From positions 11,026,728 through 11,090,727 of the forward strand of contig OY365810.1 of NCBI GenBank assembly GCA_959347315.1: a DNA stretch of 64,000 bases, in the 5' to 3' direction. Below, piece by piece: positions 35,235-46,639 of this stretch; position 1 is the stretch's first letter, and the number at the start of each line of letters is the position of its first letter. The notes under the pieces were generated by a model. That model was not told the origin of the DNA, ran no database searches, and saw only the letters and a list, made by a program, of their open reading frames with translations. Made by a program: the position numbers and the translations under genes. This DNA is from Bimastos eiseni (taxonomy: Eukaryota; Annelida; Clitellata; Crassiclitellata; Lumbricidae).

Positions 35235-35480
35235 GACTCGTGTGTGGTCGATGTGGGTGGTCTTTCTGCACAGAAGATTAATGACTTGCGCTCATTAGTT
35301 CTTGTCGCCTTAATTCGGCGTCTGATTGCCTCGATGCAATCAAACAGGGCATTTGTAGAACAACTCCAATCGCTGCCTCTGGGTCTCGGCTGCGCTCGAT
35401 ATGTGGCATCGCAATCTTTGCTTATCAGTTCATTGATTTTCGTGTCTTTAATTAAATCCAACAGACAAAAATACTGGTAA
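35235..35480. promoter_or_regulatory. Candidate regulatory island
   Basis: CTTATCAG (35421-35428, GATA-type), CATTGATTTTCGTG and TTAATTAA (35448-35455) in non-repetitive sequence, plus TCTGATTGCCTCGATG and AATCAAACAGG. Both strands are open for 78 codons without a known motif, an effect of composition. It sits between two satellites. Confidence 0.35.
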
Positions 35481-35532
35481 ATTTTGCAGAGTGCCCTATG
35501 CTAATATACAGGCGTGTAAGGAACTGTTCATC

Positions 35533-35747
35533 TGTCCATCCATCAATCCTTCAATCCATCAATCCATCCTTCCATCCTTCCATCCTTCCATCCTTCCATC
35601 CTTCCATCCATCCTTCCATCCATCCTTCCATCCATCCTTCCATCCATCCACCCATCCTTCCATCCATCCTTCCATCCATCCTTCCATCCATCCTTCCATC
35701 CATCCATCCTTCCATCCATCCATCCTTCCATCCATCCATCCATCCAT

Positions 35748-35783
<36 letters not shown>

Positions 35784-35970
35784 CCATCCATCCATCCATC
35801 CATCCATCCATCCTTCCATCCATCCTTCCATCCATCCTTCCATCCATCCTTCCATCCATCCTTCCATCCATCCATCCTTCCATCCATCCTTCCATTCATC
35901 CTTCCATCCATCCTTCCATCCATCTGTCCATCCATCCTTCCATCCATCCTTCCATCCATCCTTCCATTAA
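35533..35970. repeat. (CATC)n/(CCTTCCAT)n microsatellite
   Basis: About 440 bp of CATC with CCTTCCAT interruptions. All frames translate to HPSI/FHPS or MDGW/EGWM repeats. Confidence 0.97.
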
Positions 35971-36060
35971 TTCATTCATTCGCCATTCATTCAGTCATTC
36001 GTTATTTCATTAATTAATTCACTCATTCATTCACTAATTCACTAATTCATCAATTTTTAT
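35971..36060. repeat. (ATTC)n decayed edge
   Basis: ATTCATTCACTAATTC units continuing from the CATC array. Confidence 0.8.
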
Positions 36061-36599
36061 TACTTATTTATCGAAAATGCCTCCATCGGACAAGTGCCGC
36101 CTGGGACGGTTTGCCCCCTCACATTACGCCACGGGGTATTTCCAATACAATTGCTTGAAGTGTGTAACGATACACTCGGGTGGTACGTGAAAAATGGAAC
36201 TGCGCCCGTCGAGTTCAATATCCAATGACTGATAACTTCGATAGCGCCGTGAGTCCGTTATTAAAATGACAATCTATTAGAGAAACCCCATGAAAGCACA
36301 ATAGAGGAACGACAGTTGAAACTATTGTGGGTATAAGTAAACTGGAACACTCTAAAAATGTGCATTGAATAATATTATGAGATCCAGTTGGCTTTGAATC
36401 CTTGATGCCTATCCAAAAGCAGTCTGGTGGATGTCAAAGATTGATGGATCCAGAGTTAGCGACGTCTTACGCTTCAAAGGCGGTTGACTTCGACAGATAT
36501 TGTTTAGAACATCTCTCACCGCAGTTGGCTTCTTCATAGGTCTCAAGTAGCTTTGGCCTACGCCTTAATCAGCCAATCATAAACGCAGTCGTCTGATAG
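36061..36599. other. Gene-free stretch
   Basis: Nothing recognised. Confidence 0.4.
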
Positions 36600-36840
36600 C
36601 TACTTCACAGCCATCGATGTGCTCCGTTGAAACACGCGTATACCCTCCGAATTTAGCATTCCAAGCCACGCCCCTTTGAGTAGCCATGGGTCGGCATAAC
36701 CCTGATTTGCATATGGAAAAACAGTAGTCTGATCGATTTGCCATTGAATACCTGACGTCGCTGATTCGATACGTTTGTAGGACGATCGAAACTGTGGCCA
36801 ATGGTCGTTCGTGTGTGCAACCATTCGCTGTGGCAATGAT
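36600..36840. promoter_or_regulatory. Candidate regulatory island with a POU octamer
   Basis: A perfect octamer ATTTGCAT (36705-36712), a GC-box-like CCACGCCCC (36666-36674), and CTGATCGATTTGCC. The octamer is the consensus POU/Oct site; the GC box fits KLF/SP factors. Non-repetitive sequence, function inferred. Confidence 0.35.
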
Positions 36841-37976
36841 GCCGAATAGAGAATCTACATTAGCCGCGCGGTGTTAGGATTATAATATACAATCAGCAGA
36901 CGGATTACTCTACGTTACAATACGAGGTAATACTCAGTGGGAATATGTCTTTTGCGGCTAAATAAGTTTGCAACGGAGTTGAGGGATCATGCGATTGGAG
37001 GGAGATTGGCTAGGAAGTGGAACACAACTCATGCAGTCTTGTGAAGCTTGGAAGCAAGTATTGCGATGTATTTTTACGATACCAGTTCAGTTCATTGAAT
37101 GAATGTCACTGCATGATAAATAACGGGATGACTATATTACAGCTTATCTGTGTCATCTTCATATTGGGAATCGTCTGTTACATTCGTAAGTAAGTAAGCA
37201 TTTTAGTTGTAAGTAAGTGAGCTTGTAATATTATTTTGCGCTTCGTGCAAATTGAAATATTTGCTATTGCTATTAAATTTCGTTAACTTGCATTATACGT
37301 TCTAGTCTGTGAAATAAATAAATAAATAAGCGAAAGCTATTGTTCTTCTTATGTAGGACTATGTGTAAATAATTACGCGACACAATCACTAGGTGGGCTA
37401 CGGAGCTAACACTTTTACAGACAGAGAGCCGACCATGGATGGTTTGCCATGAGGATTATAGCGACACGTGTCGAATTTCACGCAATGCAAAGATTTGAAG
37501 GAAATTGAAACAAAGGCAGACCAAGGCTGCCTCGATAGACGACTTAAATTAAGATATAACTATAAACATGGACAAACATGGCACTGGACTTGAGAGATAA
37601 CCGAGGACAAAGAAGGTCGCTTCTTAGAATGAGTTCGTTTGTTCGTACCCATCGTTTCCAAATGGAATTGATGATTTTTGATGGATGACCATCAAGGGGC
37701 TATATAAAAGCACGCAATTCAACTTCAACTGTTAACTGTATTGTTTTTTTGTTTGTAAAGCGCTTGTCAGTCAGTCTATTGTGCCACTCTGTTTGTTTGT
37801 TTATTGAGGGCTCAAGGTCAGTTAATCTGAAACTGAAGCGTAGGCCTATGCCACAAGCCTTCGCGATAGAATCATTCAAGGTCGCTATAGGTGGAGACTG
37901 TTCGTCAAGATCTTGTGCGCAATCGTAGAATTAAAGATACAACGCGTTACCGAATAGAGTCAAAGTCTGACCGCCT
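36841..37976. other. Gene-free stretch
   Basis: Includes AAGTAAGTAAG and AATAAATAAATAA patches at about 37185 and 37312. The TATATAAAAG at 37701-37710 resembles a TATA box but also matches the retroelement-type tails in this window. No exon recognised. Confidence 0.4.
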
Positions 37977-38235
37977 AGCCTATTATTACTCAATCTAATT
38001 ATCTAGTCAATTATTATGCAATATATGTTGCCTATTATTACTCAATCTAATTATCTAGTCAATTATTATGCAATATATGTTGCCTATTATTACTCAATCT
38101 AATTATCTAGTCAATTATTATGCAATATATGTTGCCTATTATTACTCAATCTAATTATCTAGTCAATTATTATGCAATATATATGTTGCCTATTATTACT
38201 CAATCTAGTTATCTAGTCAATTACTCGCTCCATTT
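37977..38235 (+). repeat. 52-bp tandem array, about five units
   Basis: Nearly identical units beginning CCTATTATTACTCAATC at 37979, 38031, 38083, 38135 and 38189. Each unit also contains ATTATCTAGTCAATTATTA and GCAATATATGTT. Confidence 0.95.
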
Positions 38236-38610
38236 AACTACAGCCTATTGTTATTCAGCATACGAAATGATATAGCCCTAATTATTCAGAAAAATAATCC
38301 AGCCTTTTATAATTATGCATTATTATCTAGAACATTATACAGCCTAATTATATGGTATTATATTATCACTCGCCTAATCATCTGGCCTCTTATTATTTAG
38401 CCCATTATCTATTATTAGCCTATTATTGTTCAGCCTAATAATCTAGGCAATTCAGTCTAATTGCCTAACTTATTGTTTCAGCATACACATGTACTTATCT
38501 TGCCAGTTATTATTCATGATTATCTTGCCTACTATAATTCAGTCCGATAATATAACCGATTATTATTCAGCCTAATTATCGATCCTATTATTATTTGGCC
38601 TACTAAGTGT
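38236..38610 (+). repeat. Degenerate halo of the 52-bp array
   Basis: Scrambled CCTATTATTATTCAGCC and AATTATCTAG-type words at irregular spacing: an older, decayed version of the adjacent array. Similar words recur at 41870-42020. Confidence 0.7.
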
Positions 38611-38814
38611 GGCATGGCTGTAGTTTTTGTTGAGTCATCTTTAGCCTTATTCATTGTGCTTCATTTTATATACTGATTCGGAGGAAGGAACAGGTTTGAA
38701 CTATTGACACAGGATTACGGCTTCTAACATTGACTAAATTTAATTTTTAAAGTAATATAAACGGTTATTTTTTAAAACATGAATATTTCACATGTTTGCA
38801 CGTAAAAGATCCAT

Positions 38815-39180
38815 GCGATAATTCTTTTCTTCGACAGACGTTCAAAAGGACAATAATTAAATTCAATATCTTTCGAGTCCAAAATATGAGCTATAAAGCA
38901 TTCTATTATGTTACAAGATCTTTGATGCGCGCCTGTTAAATGCAGAAGTTGATGAATGTGACAGAGGAGCCGCGCAGACATACACTAAATCGACGATTCT
39001 CTCTAACTGCTTCTCAAACGGAGCGCAGTTGCGTCTCAGAATTCCAACCGCGGGGTGCCACTGTTCAAACTCGATGCCCGCAGTTAGTCCGAAATTTGAA
39101 ATAGCTAACCCGGAAAGAAGTTCAGACAATTTCAAGAGTATTGAATCTCGTGTTTTTTTGGCGATGAACAATCTCTGATT
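38815..39180. promoter_or_regulatory. Candidate regulatory island
   Basis: ACAATAATTAAATTC (38850-38864, SOX-homeodomain overlap), AGATCTTTGATGCG (TCF-like) and GAGCTATAAAGC. Non-repetitive. Minus frames up to 86 codons show no motif. Confidence 0.3.
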
Positions 39181-40739
39181 CCTAACTTGAAAGGCAGCCT
39201 GAAAGAGAATACGATCTTCTGCTTGTTAACTGCTTTGCTGTCTGAGTGTCTTGTGCTCTATACATTAATGCGTCTCGTTTAACTCCGGCCAAAATTGCAG
39301 TGAATTTCAACACTGTTATGTCTCCGCTATGACGAACTCGTTTGCGCCAAGAGCCGGCTATAATGTTGCACTGGCACAGCATTGTAAATCAAATCTACTA
39401 TCATCCTCCTCGAATGTGGAATCTATTAAGAGTCCATGCATGCGTTTATGATGAACTGCGCCTGTCTTCCAAGGCTAATATTAAATGCTATTGTAGGCCT
39501 TCTATAGTCCTCTCTGTAGGGGTGAGTGATGGAGTTAAGGGCTTCTTCTTCGGTGCGTCCAGGGTCTGAGTTGGAGTGCCTTGTATTTTGTGAGTATTCT
39601 ACATTGATGGACTCACTGCATGGTGTTCCATAATTGTCTCATTACTTAGTTGCTGTTGTTCGCGTAGTTATCGGTAGATGTCTTATGCTGTTTAATGCTA
39701 CATAGCCTGTCGTTTTACGCCGTTGTGGTATACCGGTATAAAAGTTGGAGTCGCCCTCCTCGTCTATCAAGGCTTGGGACTGGCAATGCCACTGCGCGAT
39801 CAGTGCATGGCGTAGGTAATACCATTCTCGAAAATATCATTGCTCTGTTTGTTTGAGAACATCGCCTTGATATCCCATTATTTCACAGTCTTTGCTTGTA
39901 AATCACAAACGAGGGCAACTAGATTGGTAGGGCAAGTCCTAGTATAGATAATGGGGCGCCAATCATCTTTGCTGTAATATTTTTACTGTTACATAGACGT
40001 CTATATTGTCGTTTAAGCAGAAGCTAATGCCATCGCCTCTACGCTATATAAAAGCCTATATAGATGAGTCATTCCACGTACTAATGGAAAGTTCGTGCTG
40101 TACTTTACTAAGCGCAGGGCATACGGGACATGGTCCAACAGGAACTAAAACGGACCCAGTGGCATGTCAGCAATTATTGATACATCCTCAATATGGTCAG
40201 CCGAGAATGCGACTGACATCTAGAAAATAAAAGGATGTGGCAAAAGTTTGGGTCGTTTAGAAATAACCAACTTACTTCCGCAGCATTTTAAACAAACATA
40301 CACGATTCATAACAGAGACAAGATAATTTGAACTCTTCAGTGTAGCCTATAAATCTTGATATCCTTCTCAAGTTCTCAACACACACATACACACATTGCC
40401 GATTTTGATATTAAAACACGGAACCAGTCAACTAGTACCAATTATAAGCAAGTTATAAAACGCGTATGTGAATCGAAAAAGAGAGGTTTTAATGGTAAGC
40501 CAACAAGTTTTCAATCATACACGATTGTGGTTTTACATGGAATACTTCATTCGCGCTGTTGTAGGCCTATGGTGGTAGCACCCAAATATCTCATGAGACC
40601 TACAGAAACCCAATGGCGTGCAGTCGACTTAACTGCGCTCTCTCAAAATAACATCAAGTGGTTTTGTTGTATCCTGAACATTAGGCGATGATGGCCCATC
40701 CTCTTCGTCATACTTGCCTGCGAACAGTAATAATTAAAA
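39181..40739. other. Gene-free stretch with one family A copy
   Basis: No exon recognised. The CTATATAAAAGCC at about 40045 resembles the GCGCTATATAAA tails of dispersed repeats. Confidence 0.4.
39748..39812 (+). repeat. Dispersed repeat family A, copy 6
   Basis: GGAGTCGCCCTCCTCGTCTA, then TCAAGGCTTGGGACTGGCAA, then TGCCACTGCG. Core only; the upstream TGTGATAGC part is missing. Confidence 0.65.
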
Positions 40740-41170
40740 TCTCTGATATAGTTTGCCCTAATCCGATACTTTCTCACGACCCTCGTTCGGCGCAGGGCCG
40801 CTTCCCTCGGTATTAAGGTGGCGCTCGGGGCTGCCATATTCAGGTCCGTCAGTCGTTTCTGAACTGCGATACGCTGCCACTCGTAATTGCACAAAGCCGA
40901 GCGAGGCTCAATTACGCCTTCGGGTCTTTGATGTTTGTACATTTCAAGCGGTATTAAAATTCAGTTATGGCCTGCTGACACAACCAGTGTCACTTTCGAT
41001 CCTGCTCGTGTCCCGCTCCTAACCCTGCTCTCTGTCGGGTCCCATCTGCCTGCGCCCGTAGACCCCGGCGTCGTGCAGGCCTACGGACGCAGAGGTGTGC
41101 GGGGAGACCGCCAGACTCCTCATCGGGGTCGGGTTTCCATATTGTTTTGCAACGGGTGCTGATACTTTAC
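40740..41170. promoter_or_regulatory. Candidate regulatory island, CpG-rich
   Basis: TCGTAATTGCACAAAG, GCTCAATTACGCC and GGGTCTTTGATGTTTG are homeodomain and TCF-like words followed by a GC-rich part (41000-41140). The 75-codon plus frame there has no known motif. Confidence 0.3.
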
Positions 41171-41226
41171 CCTCTAAGAATGTGCGCCCTATAATACCCT
41201 GGATGAACAAATAGATTGGCGGCTGC

Positions 41227-41228
<2 letters not shown>

Positions 41229-41264
<36 letters not shown>
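41229..41264. repeat. (AT)n microsatellite
   Basis: Pure AT tract ending just before a family A copy. Confidence 0.95.
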
Positions 41265-41266
<2 letters not shown>

Positions 41267-41267
41267 C

Positions 41268-41355
41268 AGTCCAGCACTGCCAGTCCCAAGCCTGGATAAA
41301 GGAGGAGGGCGCCGCTAACGATCTTTGTTGTCACACGGTGCCTTTAAACTGCAAC
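41268..41355 (-). repeat. Dispersed repeat family A, copy 7
   Basis: Long reverse-complement copy: AGCACTGCCAGTCCCAAGCC, TGGATAAAGGAGGAGGGCG, CTAACGATCTTTGTTG and TCACACGGTG. It directly follows an AT microsatellite. Confidence 0.75.
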
Positions 41356-41648
41356 TACCACCTGATCTGCTGTTGAACGTCTGTCAGTTGGTTGTATGGA
41401 TTGCTAGATGGATTGCTGAATGTAGGCACGTTTATATGACTTCATGTATGAGTGTATGACTTGTATTTAGTACTATTCACATAAGTATCGTTCATCGCAT
41501 ATTTCCCAACAAAATATCATGAGTGACAAAACCACCGGATTTTGACGAAATATTTAAGATTACACAAAAGAACCATATGGGAACTGTAGATCCAACGCGT
41601 CAGGGCCATCTGAGAACAGCTACGCTGTGTATAATGTGTAACGGATAG

Positions 41649-41791
41649 CAGAGGTGGCGATATCGTTTGAGAGGTGGGGGGACATTCGATGAGAGGGGTA
41701 AGAAATGGGGGGGGGAAGACGTATCACGTGCCCCCTCTCTGTAAAAGGTGAAGGGGACTTATCACCACCGACCCCGGAATCGCCGCCTCTG
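41649..41791. mobile_element. hAT-like MITE 3, 143 bp, with partial 8-bp target duplication
   Basis: TIRs CAGAGGTGGCGAT (41649-41661) and, in reverse complement, CAGAGGCGGCGAT (41779-41791) match 12 of 13. Flanks are ACGGATAG (41641-41648) and ACGGATGA (41792-41799), identical in the first six bases. The interior is a G-run half and a C-run half, like MITE 2. Confidence 0.7.
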
Positions 41792-41869
41792 ACGGATGAT
41801 TAGATGGACAGAAACTGTGCCCGTGCAAATTGAGATAATTTGTCTTAAATAAATTGAAGCCCATTAGAC

Positions 41870-42020
41870 AACCTAATAATACAGTCAAGGATTACTCGGT
41901 ACAATTATTTAGCCTTTTATTATTCAGCATTATAATATATCTCTAATTATTCAACAAAACATGTCCAGCCACTTATTATTGTTCGTTACTATCCAATCCA
42001 TTATACAACTCAATTATTTA
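41870..42020 (+). repeat. Degenerate words related to the 52-bp array
   Basis: AATTATTTAGCCTTTTATTA and TTCAGCATTATAATAT resemble 38290-38400. Probably another decayed member of the same family. Confidence 0.45.
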
Positions 42021-42467
42021 TCTGTTACTTGCATGGTCTCTCACTGACTTACTTACTCACTTACTTACTTACTTGCTTGCTCGAATACCGAAAGCAGGGA
42101 GGCAGCGTGGCTTTGAATTGGTACACGAGATGGACTGTGGGAGTAAACTCCTACGCAGCCGTCTTGTCACATATGATTTCTTCTTTTATGGTCGCATCGA
42201 ATTTCGCCGAAAACGACAAAAATTCTTTCCTCACATCATCTGTGTATAGGTCTGAACGACATCAGGCATTTCAGAGTGAGTGCCCTCTGTCCGGTCGTTC
42301 GACTGCCTGCGTCTGCTTTGTGTTGTGTATGTGTGCTTGTCCCTGTCTCTGCTGTCGTATGTCATCATCTCTTTTTGTTGTTTGATCCGTGTATCTATCG
42401 CGGGTTCGTCACTAGCACTCTCTCTCTCTCTCTGTTTCTTCCTCCGGATTAGTCATCGTCGATTGTA
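42021..42467. other. Gene-free stretch
   Basis: A (CTTA)n patch at 42045-42075 and a short CT tract at 42416-42433. No exon recognised. Confidence 0.4.
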
Positions 42468-42832
42468 CATGTATGCATGTGCGTGCGTGCATGCATGCGT
42501 GTGTATGTATGTATGTATGTATGTATGTTTGTATGTATGTATGTATGTATGTATGTATGTATGTATGTATGTATGTTTGCATGTATGTATGTATGTATGT
42601 ATGTTTGTATGTATGTATGTATGGATGGATGTATGTATGTAGGTATGTATGTATGTATGTATGTATGTATGTATGTATGTATGTATGTATGTATGTATGG
42701 ATGTATGTATGTATGTATGTATGTATGTATGTATGTTTGCATGTATGTATGTATGTATGTATGTATGCATGTATTTATGTATGTATGTATGTATGTATGT
42801 TTGTATGTTTGCATGTATGTATGTATGCACGT
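42468..42832 (+). repeat. (GTAT)n microsatellite
   Basis: About 365 bp of ATGT units with rare GTTT, GCAT and GGAT variants; open in nearly all frames, not coding. Confidence 0.97.
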
Positions 42833-43019
42833 GTGTGTGCGTAACTGTGTAGGCCTATGCGTGTATTGAAGTGTGATGTCACATATAGTTATACGTTTAT
42901 TTTGTGCATCAAAAAAATCGGACTATCAGAGAGATTAGGAATAATCTAAAACAACGAGAGGATGACGAAACACTTCTTCCTGAGCAAATGCATGAACGAA
43001 CAAATGGTCTATAATGACC

Positions 43020-43145
43020 GAATGATTGAACGAGTGAATGATCTAGTGAACGAATGAATTAATGAATGAATTAATGTTTTAATGATTGATTGAATGAATG
43101 AATGAATGAATGAATGATTGATTGATTGATTGAATAAATGAATGG
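43020..43145. repeat. (GAAT)n microsatellite
   Basis: AATGAATGAATG and ATTGATTG units with variants. Confidence 0.85.
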
Positions 43146-44504
43146 ATTAATTAAGGATTTACTGGAAATCAAAACGTTTACAATCATTGTTCGAACATTG
43201 TAATACAGTGTTCGGACAATTCAATATAGTTGTAATAGTTGTCATAAAATGTACTAAAGCGTTTAGGCCCTAGTTTACTTTTCGCTTCTCTGCTTGGCAT
43301 CTTCTGAACTGTGGACCCCTGTGAACCCTTTTGTATTGTTTAAATTCATATTTACAAAGGTATACGATGTAGTACTTGCTCAGGTACAGCGCAGCTGTAA
43401 TTGGAAATTATATTTTTAGGGCATTCTCACAGCCACGACTTACTTACTTGCTTAGACTTTTGATGGCGCTGAAACTACTTCCGGCTAATCGTTCTGTAAT
43501 AGATTTCTCTGCATGCGGTCGAATTTCCGCTTCTGTAATCATTGTAATTTTTCGCGCTCTGGTCCCTTTTTTATGTAAGATGAGTAATTTTCGACAAATT
43601 ATAAAATAGAATATTATAGATATACACAGGACGAATTTGTATACCTATGTTCAATTTCACAATTGATTTTTATGTGCAACTTTCATGGGAATCGTTAACT
43701 TCACTAGAATTTTAGTAGCTCAATTTCGCTGTTGGATGATAACTACATTGTATAATTTGAAACAAGTGAGATAAATCTTTATCATAATCTCAAGATGGGT
43801 ATAATCGTAATTGAGTTGTATATAGTTGGATCACCCTATGCATGTCATAAGGCAAGTGTGTATAGGACTAAAGCTGAGGAGCAAAACAAAAGCTAAAGTC
43901 GTACACAGAGTACGTGCAGCATACAAGAAACCTCAATCGCTGGATTATAAAGACTTGGCGCTACACCTAATAATTAGTTTATACCATAACTCACAAGCTG
44001 TTTTGCTTCAGGTTAGCAGCCGTGTGTTATCAGAATCCGCTTCATTGCGGTGCATGTCTCTTAAAAGAAGGTTGTTACGGACGATAAGTTGACATGATGA
44101 AAGTCTTTTAATGATGAAAAGTATGCGCTGAGTTGGCAAAGGATTCGGGTTGAAATTGAACAAATAATCCAATACAGGAAGGTGCAATATCAGTGTCGAT
44201 GACAACATTATTGACATTTATAGCTTTCCATTTTTTATTGCATTGTTCGTCCAATGTAAGTGATGTGAATTGTGGTTGGATAATATAGTTAATATTATCC
44301 CTCCTTCTAAAATTCACAGCAAATCCCGTTCGTTACTCTCAAAAATCGATAAAAGAAAATGCCACCAATTAAAAAATAGCGACTTAGAAAACCTTATAAT
44401 TTTTTATCACATGCGACCATACGACAGAGAATGGATGGTATTAACCATTTGCTGTGAGCAAGGAATTGCTAGTTTCCCATGTAATTATATCTCATCGGCG
44501 TTTG
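43146..44504. other. Gene-free stretch
   Basis: Frames at 43826-44092 (plus) and 44008-44317 (minus) are open without known motifs. Nothing supported. Confidence 0.4.
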
Positions 44505-44580
44505 ATATAGGCTCGAACCTGTGCCCTCCGTGTTACCGGTCGATCGTTCAATCTATTCTGCTAACTTATTCCCGGAAACT
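44505..44580 (-). repeat. tRNA-like pseudogene with an intact B box
   Basis: On the minus strand GTTAGCAGAATAGATTG, then GACCGGTAACACGG, then GGTTCGAGCC (44519-44510), a near-perfect B box. A and B boxes are about 50 bases apart. The A box is poor and the acceptor ends do not pair, so probably a relic. Confidence 0.45.
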
Positions 44581-44774
44581 ATAAAGCAGGGAATTAAGCA
44601 AGATTGGCGAAATCGTTTGTTGTTGTTATTTAGCGAGAGATTTAAGAGGGAATTTGAGTAATTTTTCTCACGGTTACGAGGCAGAATCAGTGTTTCAGGA
44701 ATTCGTTGAAATATCCGACGGCTAAGTAAATAAGGCGTTTCTTCAACTTCTCTGAGTTTTTGCTCTATTTATCT
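44581..44774. other. Gene-free stretch
   Basis: Nothing recognised. Confidence 0.4.
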
Positions 44775-44830
44775 GTCCGTCCGTCCGTCTGCCTGTCTGT
44801 CTGTCTGTCTGTCAGTCTGTCTGTCTGTCA

Positions 44831-44880
<50 letters not shown>

Positions 44881-44882
44881 AT
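44775..44882. repeat. (TCTG)n microsatellite
   Basis: About 27 TCTG/TCCG units, with two TCAG variants. Confidence 0.95.
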
Positions 44883-45259
44883 CTGCACACGTCTGTAACC
44901 CATGCAAGACAAGTTCTGATTAGATAGTTTTGTCTCTTTATCCGTCACAGCCTTTGTCTCTGCCTCTGCCTCACTGTGTATATTGACTTATGTGTCCACG
45001 TACATGTAAGTGTGTATCTGAGGTTTTGTATCGTATATATGCACATTCAAACATATGCATGCGAGTGTAAGCATGAGGGGGTACATATGCAGATACGACA
45101 CGCTGTGTGTCTGTCTTTTGCTTTCTCTAACTGCTTCTACTTCTGTTTGTCTGCTCCTATCCGTTCATGTGCCTTGTTTATTATTAGTTGCTTATTTTCT
45201 CGTTCTCAGCTGTCGATCTATCTAATATACCCGTATTAGCAGAATTAAACAATGACACC

Positions 45260-45343
45260 GTCCCTCGCCCGTTGTCCCTCACCCTATGTCCCTCGCCTTC
45301 TGTCCTTCACCCTCTGTCCCTCACCCTCTGTCCCTCGCTCCCT
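45260..45343 (+). repeat. 14-bp tandem array, six units
   Basis: GTCCCTCACCCTCT and variants; exactly 84 bp. Part of a pyrimidine-rich region whose 144- to 232-codon frames are compositional artefacts. Confidence 0.9.
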
Positions 45344-45840
45344 CTTTTGTTCCCTCGTTACTCCCATTCTGCCATTCCTTTTTCTTCCTCTGTGCTCTGC
45401 TTATTGCGCCCTGCCTAATTGTTACGGCCTGCGCGTCTGTGCTCTGCAGGAAATGCGCCTACTCCTTTCTTTTTCAGACCCTCCTTTTGTTCCCGTTCAT
45501 TTCTTTTCATCTTCTTCATTCCATTTCGTCCACTGCTCCTCCTCCGCCTCCTCCTCTTCTCCTCATCATCTTGCTATTCTTCATCTTCCTCTCTTCTCCT
45601 TCAATTTCCCCCAATTCTCCAACCATCCTTCCACCTTCTCTTTCATCACTTTATTTTTCCCATTCCTCTTCGCTCCTCCTCCTCCTTCTCCTGGTATTTC
45701 CCCTCTCCTATCTGTCTCTTCCACCTCCTTTCTCTTCCTACCCCTCTCCATCATTCCTCACCCAGTCTTCCTCCCAATACCCACATTCCATCCCTCTATC
45801 CCTCCCTCCCTCAACCATTCCCTCCCTCCAGACTGTCGCC
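45344..45840. repeat. Pyrimidine-rich low-complexity region
   Basis: CTTCCTCCT-type sequence over about 500 bp with few purines. It explains the proline/serine/leucine-rich open frames; no domain is visible in them. Confidence 0.7.
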
Positions 45841-45849
45841 ATGCCCCAG

Positions 45850-46050
45850 TTGAGCCTACGCTCGGATTCCTTTGTCTTCGTAGTAATTGGCGGGCGACAT
45901 ACAAAGCCGCGCTGGCGTTTATCAGTCCGACCCTGACCACTAATTGGTAAGATTTAATACGCATTTAATATGATTAACAGCGGGCGACCGACGATGACGA
46001 TAAGCCGCTTGGATCCAAAGGCCCAACGACGGTTGCTGTCTGCGTATGTA
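45850..46050. promoter_or_regulatory. Candidate regulatory island
   Basis: CCTTTGTC (45869-45876, SOX), TAATTGG (45884-45890), CATACAAAG, TAATTGG (45941-45947) and ATTTAATATGATTAAC, all in non-repetitive sequence. Two identical TAATTGG words flank a GGCGTTTATCAG. Confidence 0.35.
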
Positions 46051-46142
46051 TCAGTGTGTGTGGCTATCTATTACTGCCTGTCGCTCGGTGCGTCTGGGTG
46101 TGGCTGGGCGACAATGGTGGTAGTTACTGCACGGATTGTTCT

Positions 46143-46631
46143 CTTGGATTTACGTGCTTTCCGGCTTAGGCGCTGATTGCATTAGACACTTATTGCTTCC
46201 ATAGTTATGTGGTCGTGTCTGGTTCTGTGGTTGTGAAGTGGTCAAGTGAGTCGGTGTACGTTTGCTGAAATAAGGTCAAGTGGAGTAAGGGTGGACTATG
46301 TGCGTTGCCTTGGAAGATGAGGGAAGTAGGATGACGTCATTTTAATCATCGTCATCAGTTCCAGACGTCAGCCATTTTGCAGCGATGGGTACGAAGAGAT
46401 GATCTCTATTGTCGTCGGTCAATTGTCATGTCCTGTGCTTCTCTTAGTTTCAATCACATTCCAAGGAAACGCACATGTTCCATCCTTACCCCATCTGACC
46501 TTAAATCAGCAAACGTACACCTACTCATTTGACCACTTCACAACCACTGAACCAGACACAGACACATAACTATGGAAGCAATAAGTGTCTAATGCAATCA
46601 GCACCTAAGCCAGAAAACACGTACATCTAAG
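46143..46631. mobile_element. Long inverted repeat, two 173-bp arms, 143-bp spacer
   Basis: Left arm 46143-46315 and right arm 46459-46631 are reverse complements at roughly 85-90 percent by eye, including a run around TGATTGCATTAGACACTTAT. The right arm directly continues the minus-strand RT relic at 46640-47045, so each arm may be the 3' sequence of one retroelement copy, the two lying tail to tail. The spacer has the perfect palindrome ATGACGTCAT (46331-46340). Confidence 0.85.
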
Positions 46632-46639
46632 ACTCTATA

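Noticed and set aside
35491..36013. HPSI/FHPS and MDGW repeat proteins
   Set aside because: Translations of the CATC microsatellite, open in several frames on both strands.
37701..37735. TATA box (TATATAAAAG) with an initiator-like TTCAACT 25-30 bp on
   Set aside because: Spacing is right, but the same GCTATATAAA layout occurs in retroelement-type tails at 6440 and 40045, and no exon follows.
37977..38235. CRISPR-like regular repeats
   Set aside because: Units are tandem with no variable spacers, in a eukaryotic context.
32299..40934. Shared 14-mer CGGGTCTTTGATGT in two candidate islands
   Set aside because: In 64 kb several shared 14-mers are expected by chance, so it adds no weight.
45252..45950. 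Overlapping 144- to 232-codon frames on the plus strand
   Set aside because: Three frames are open at once because the region is pyrimidine-rich; the peptides are proline/serine/leucine repeats without a motif.
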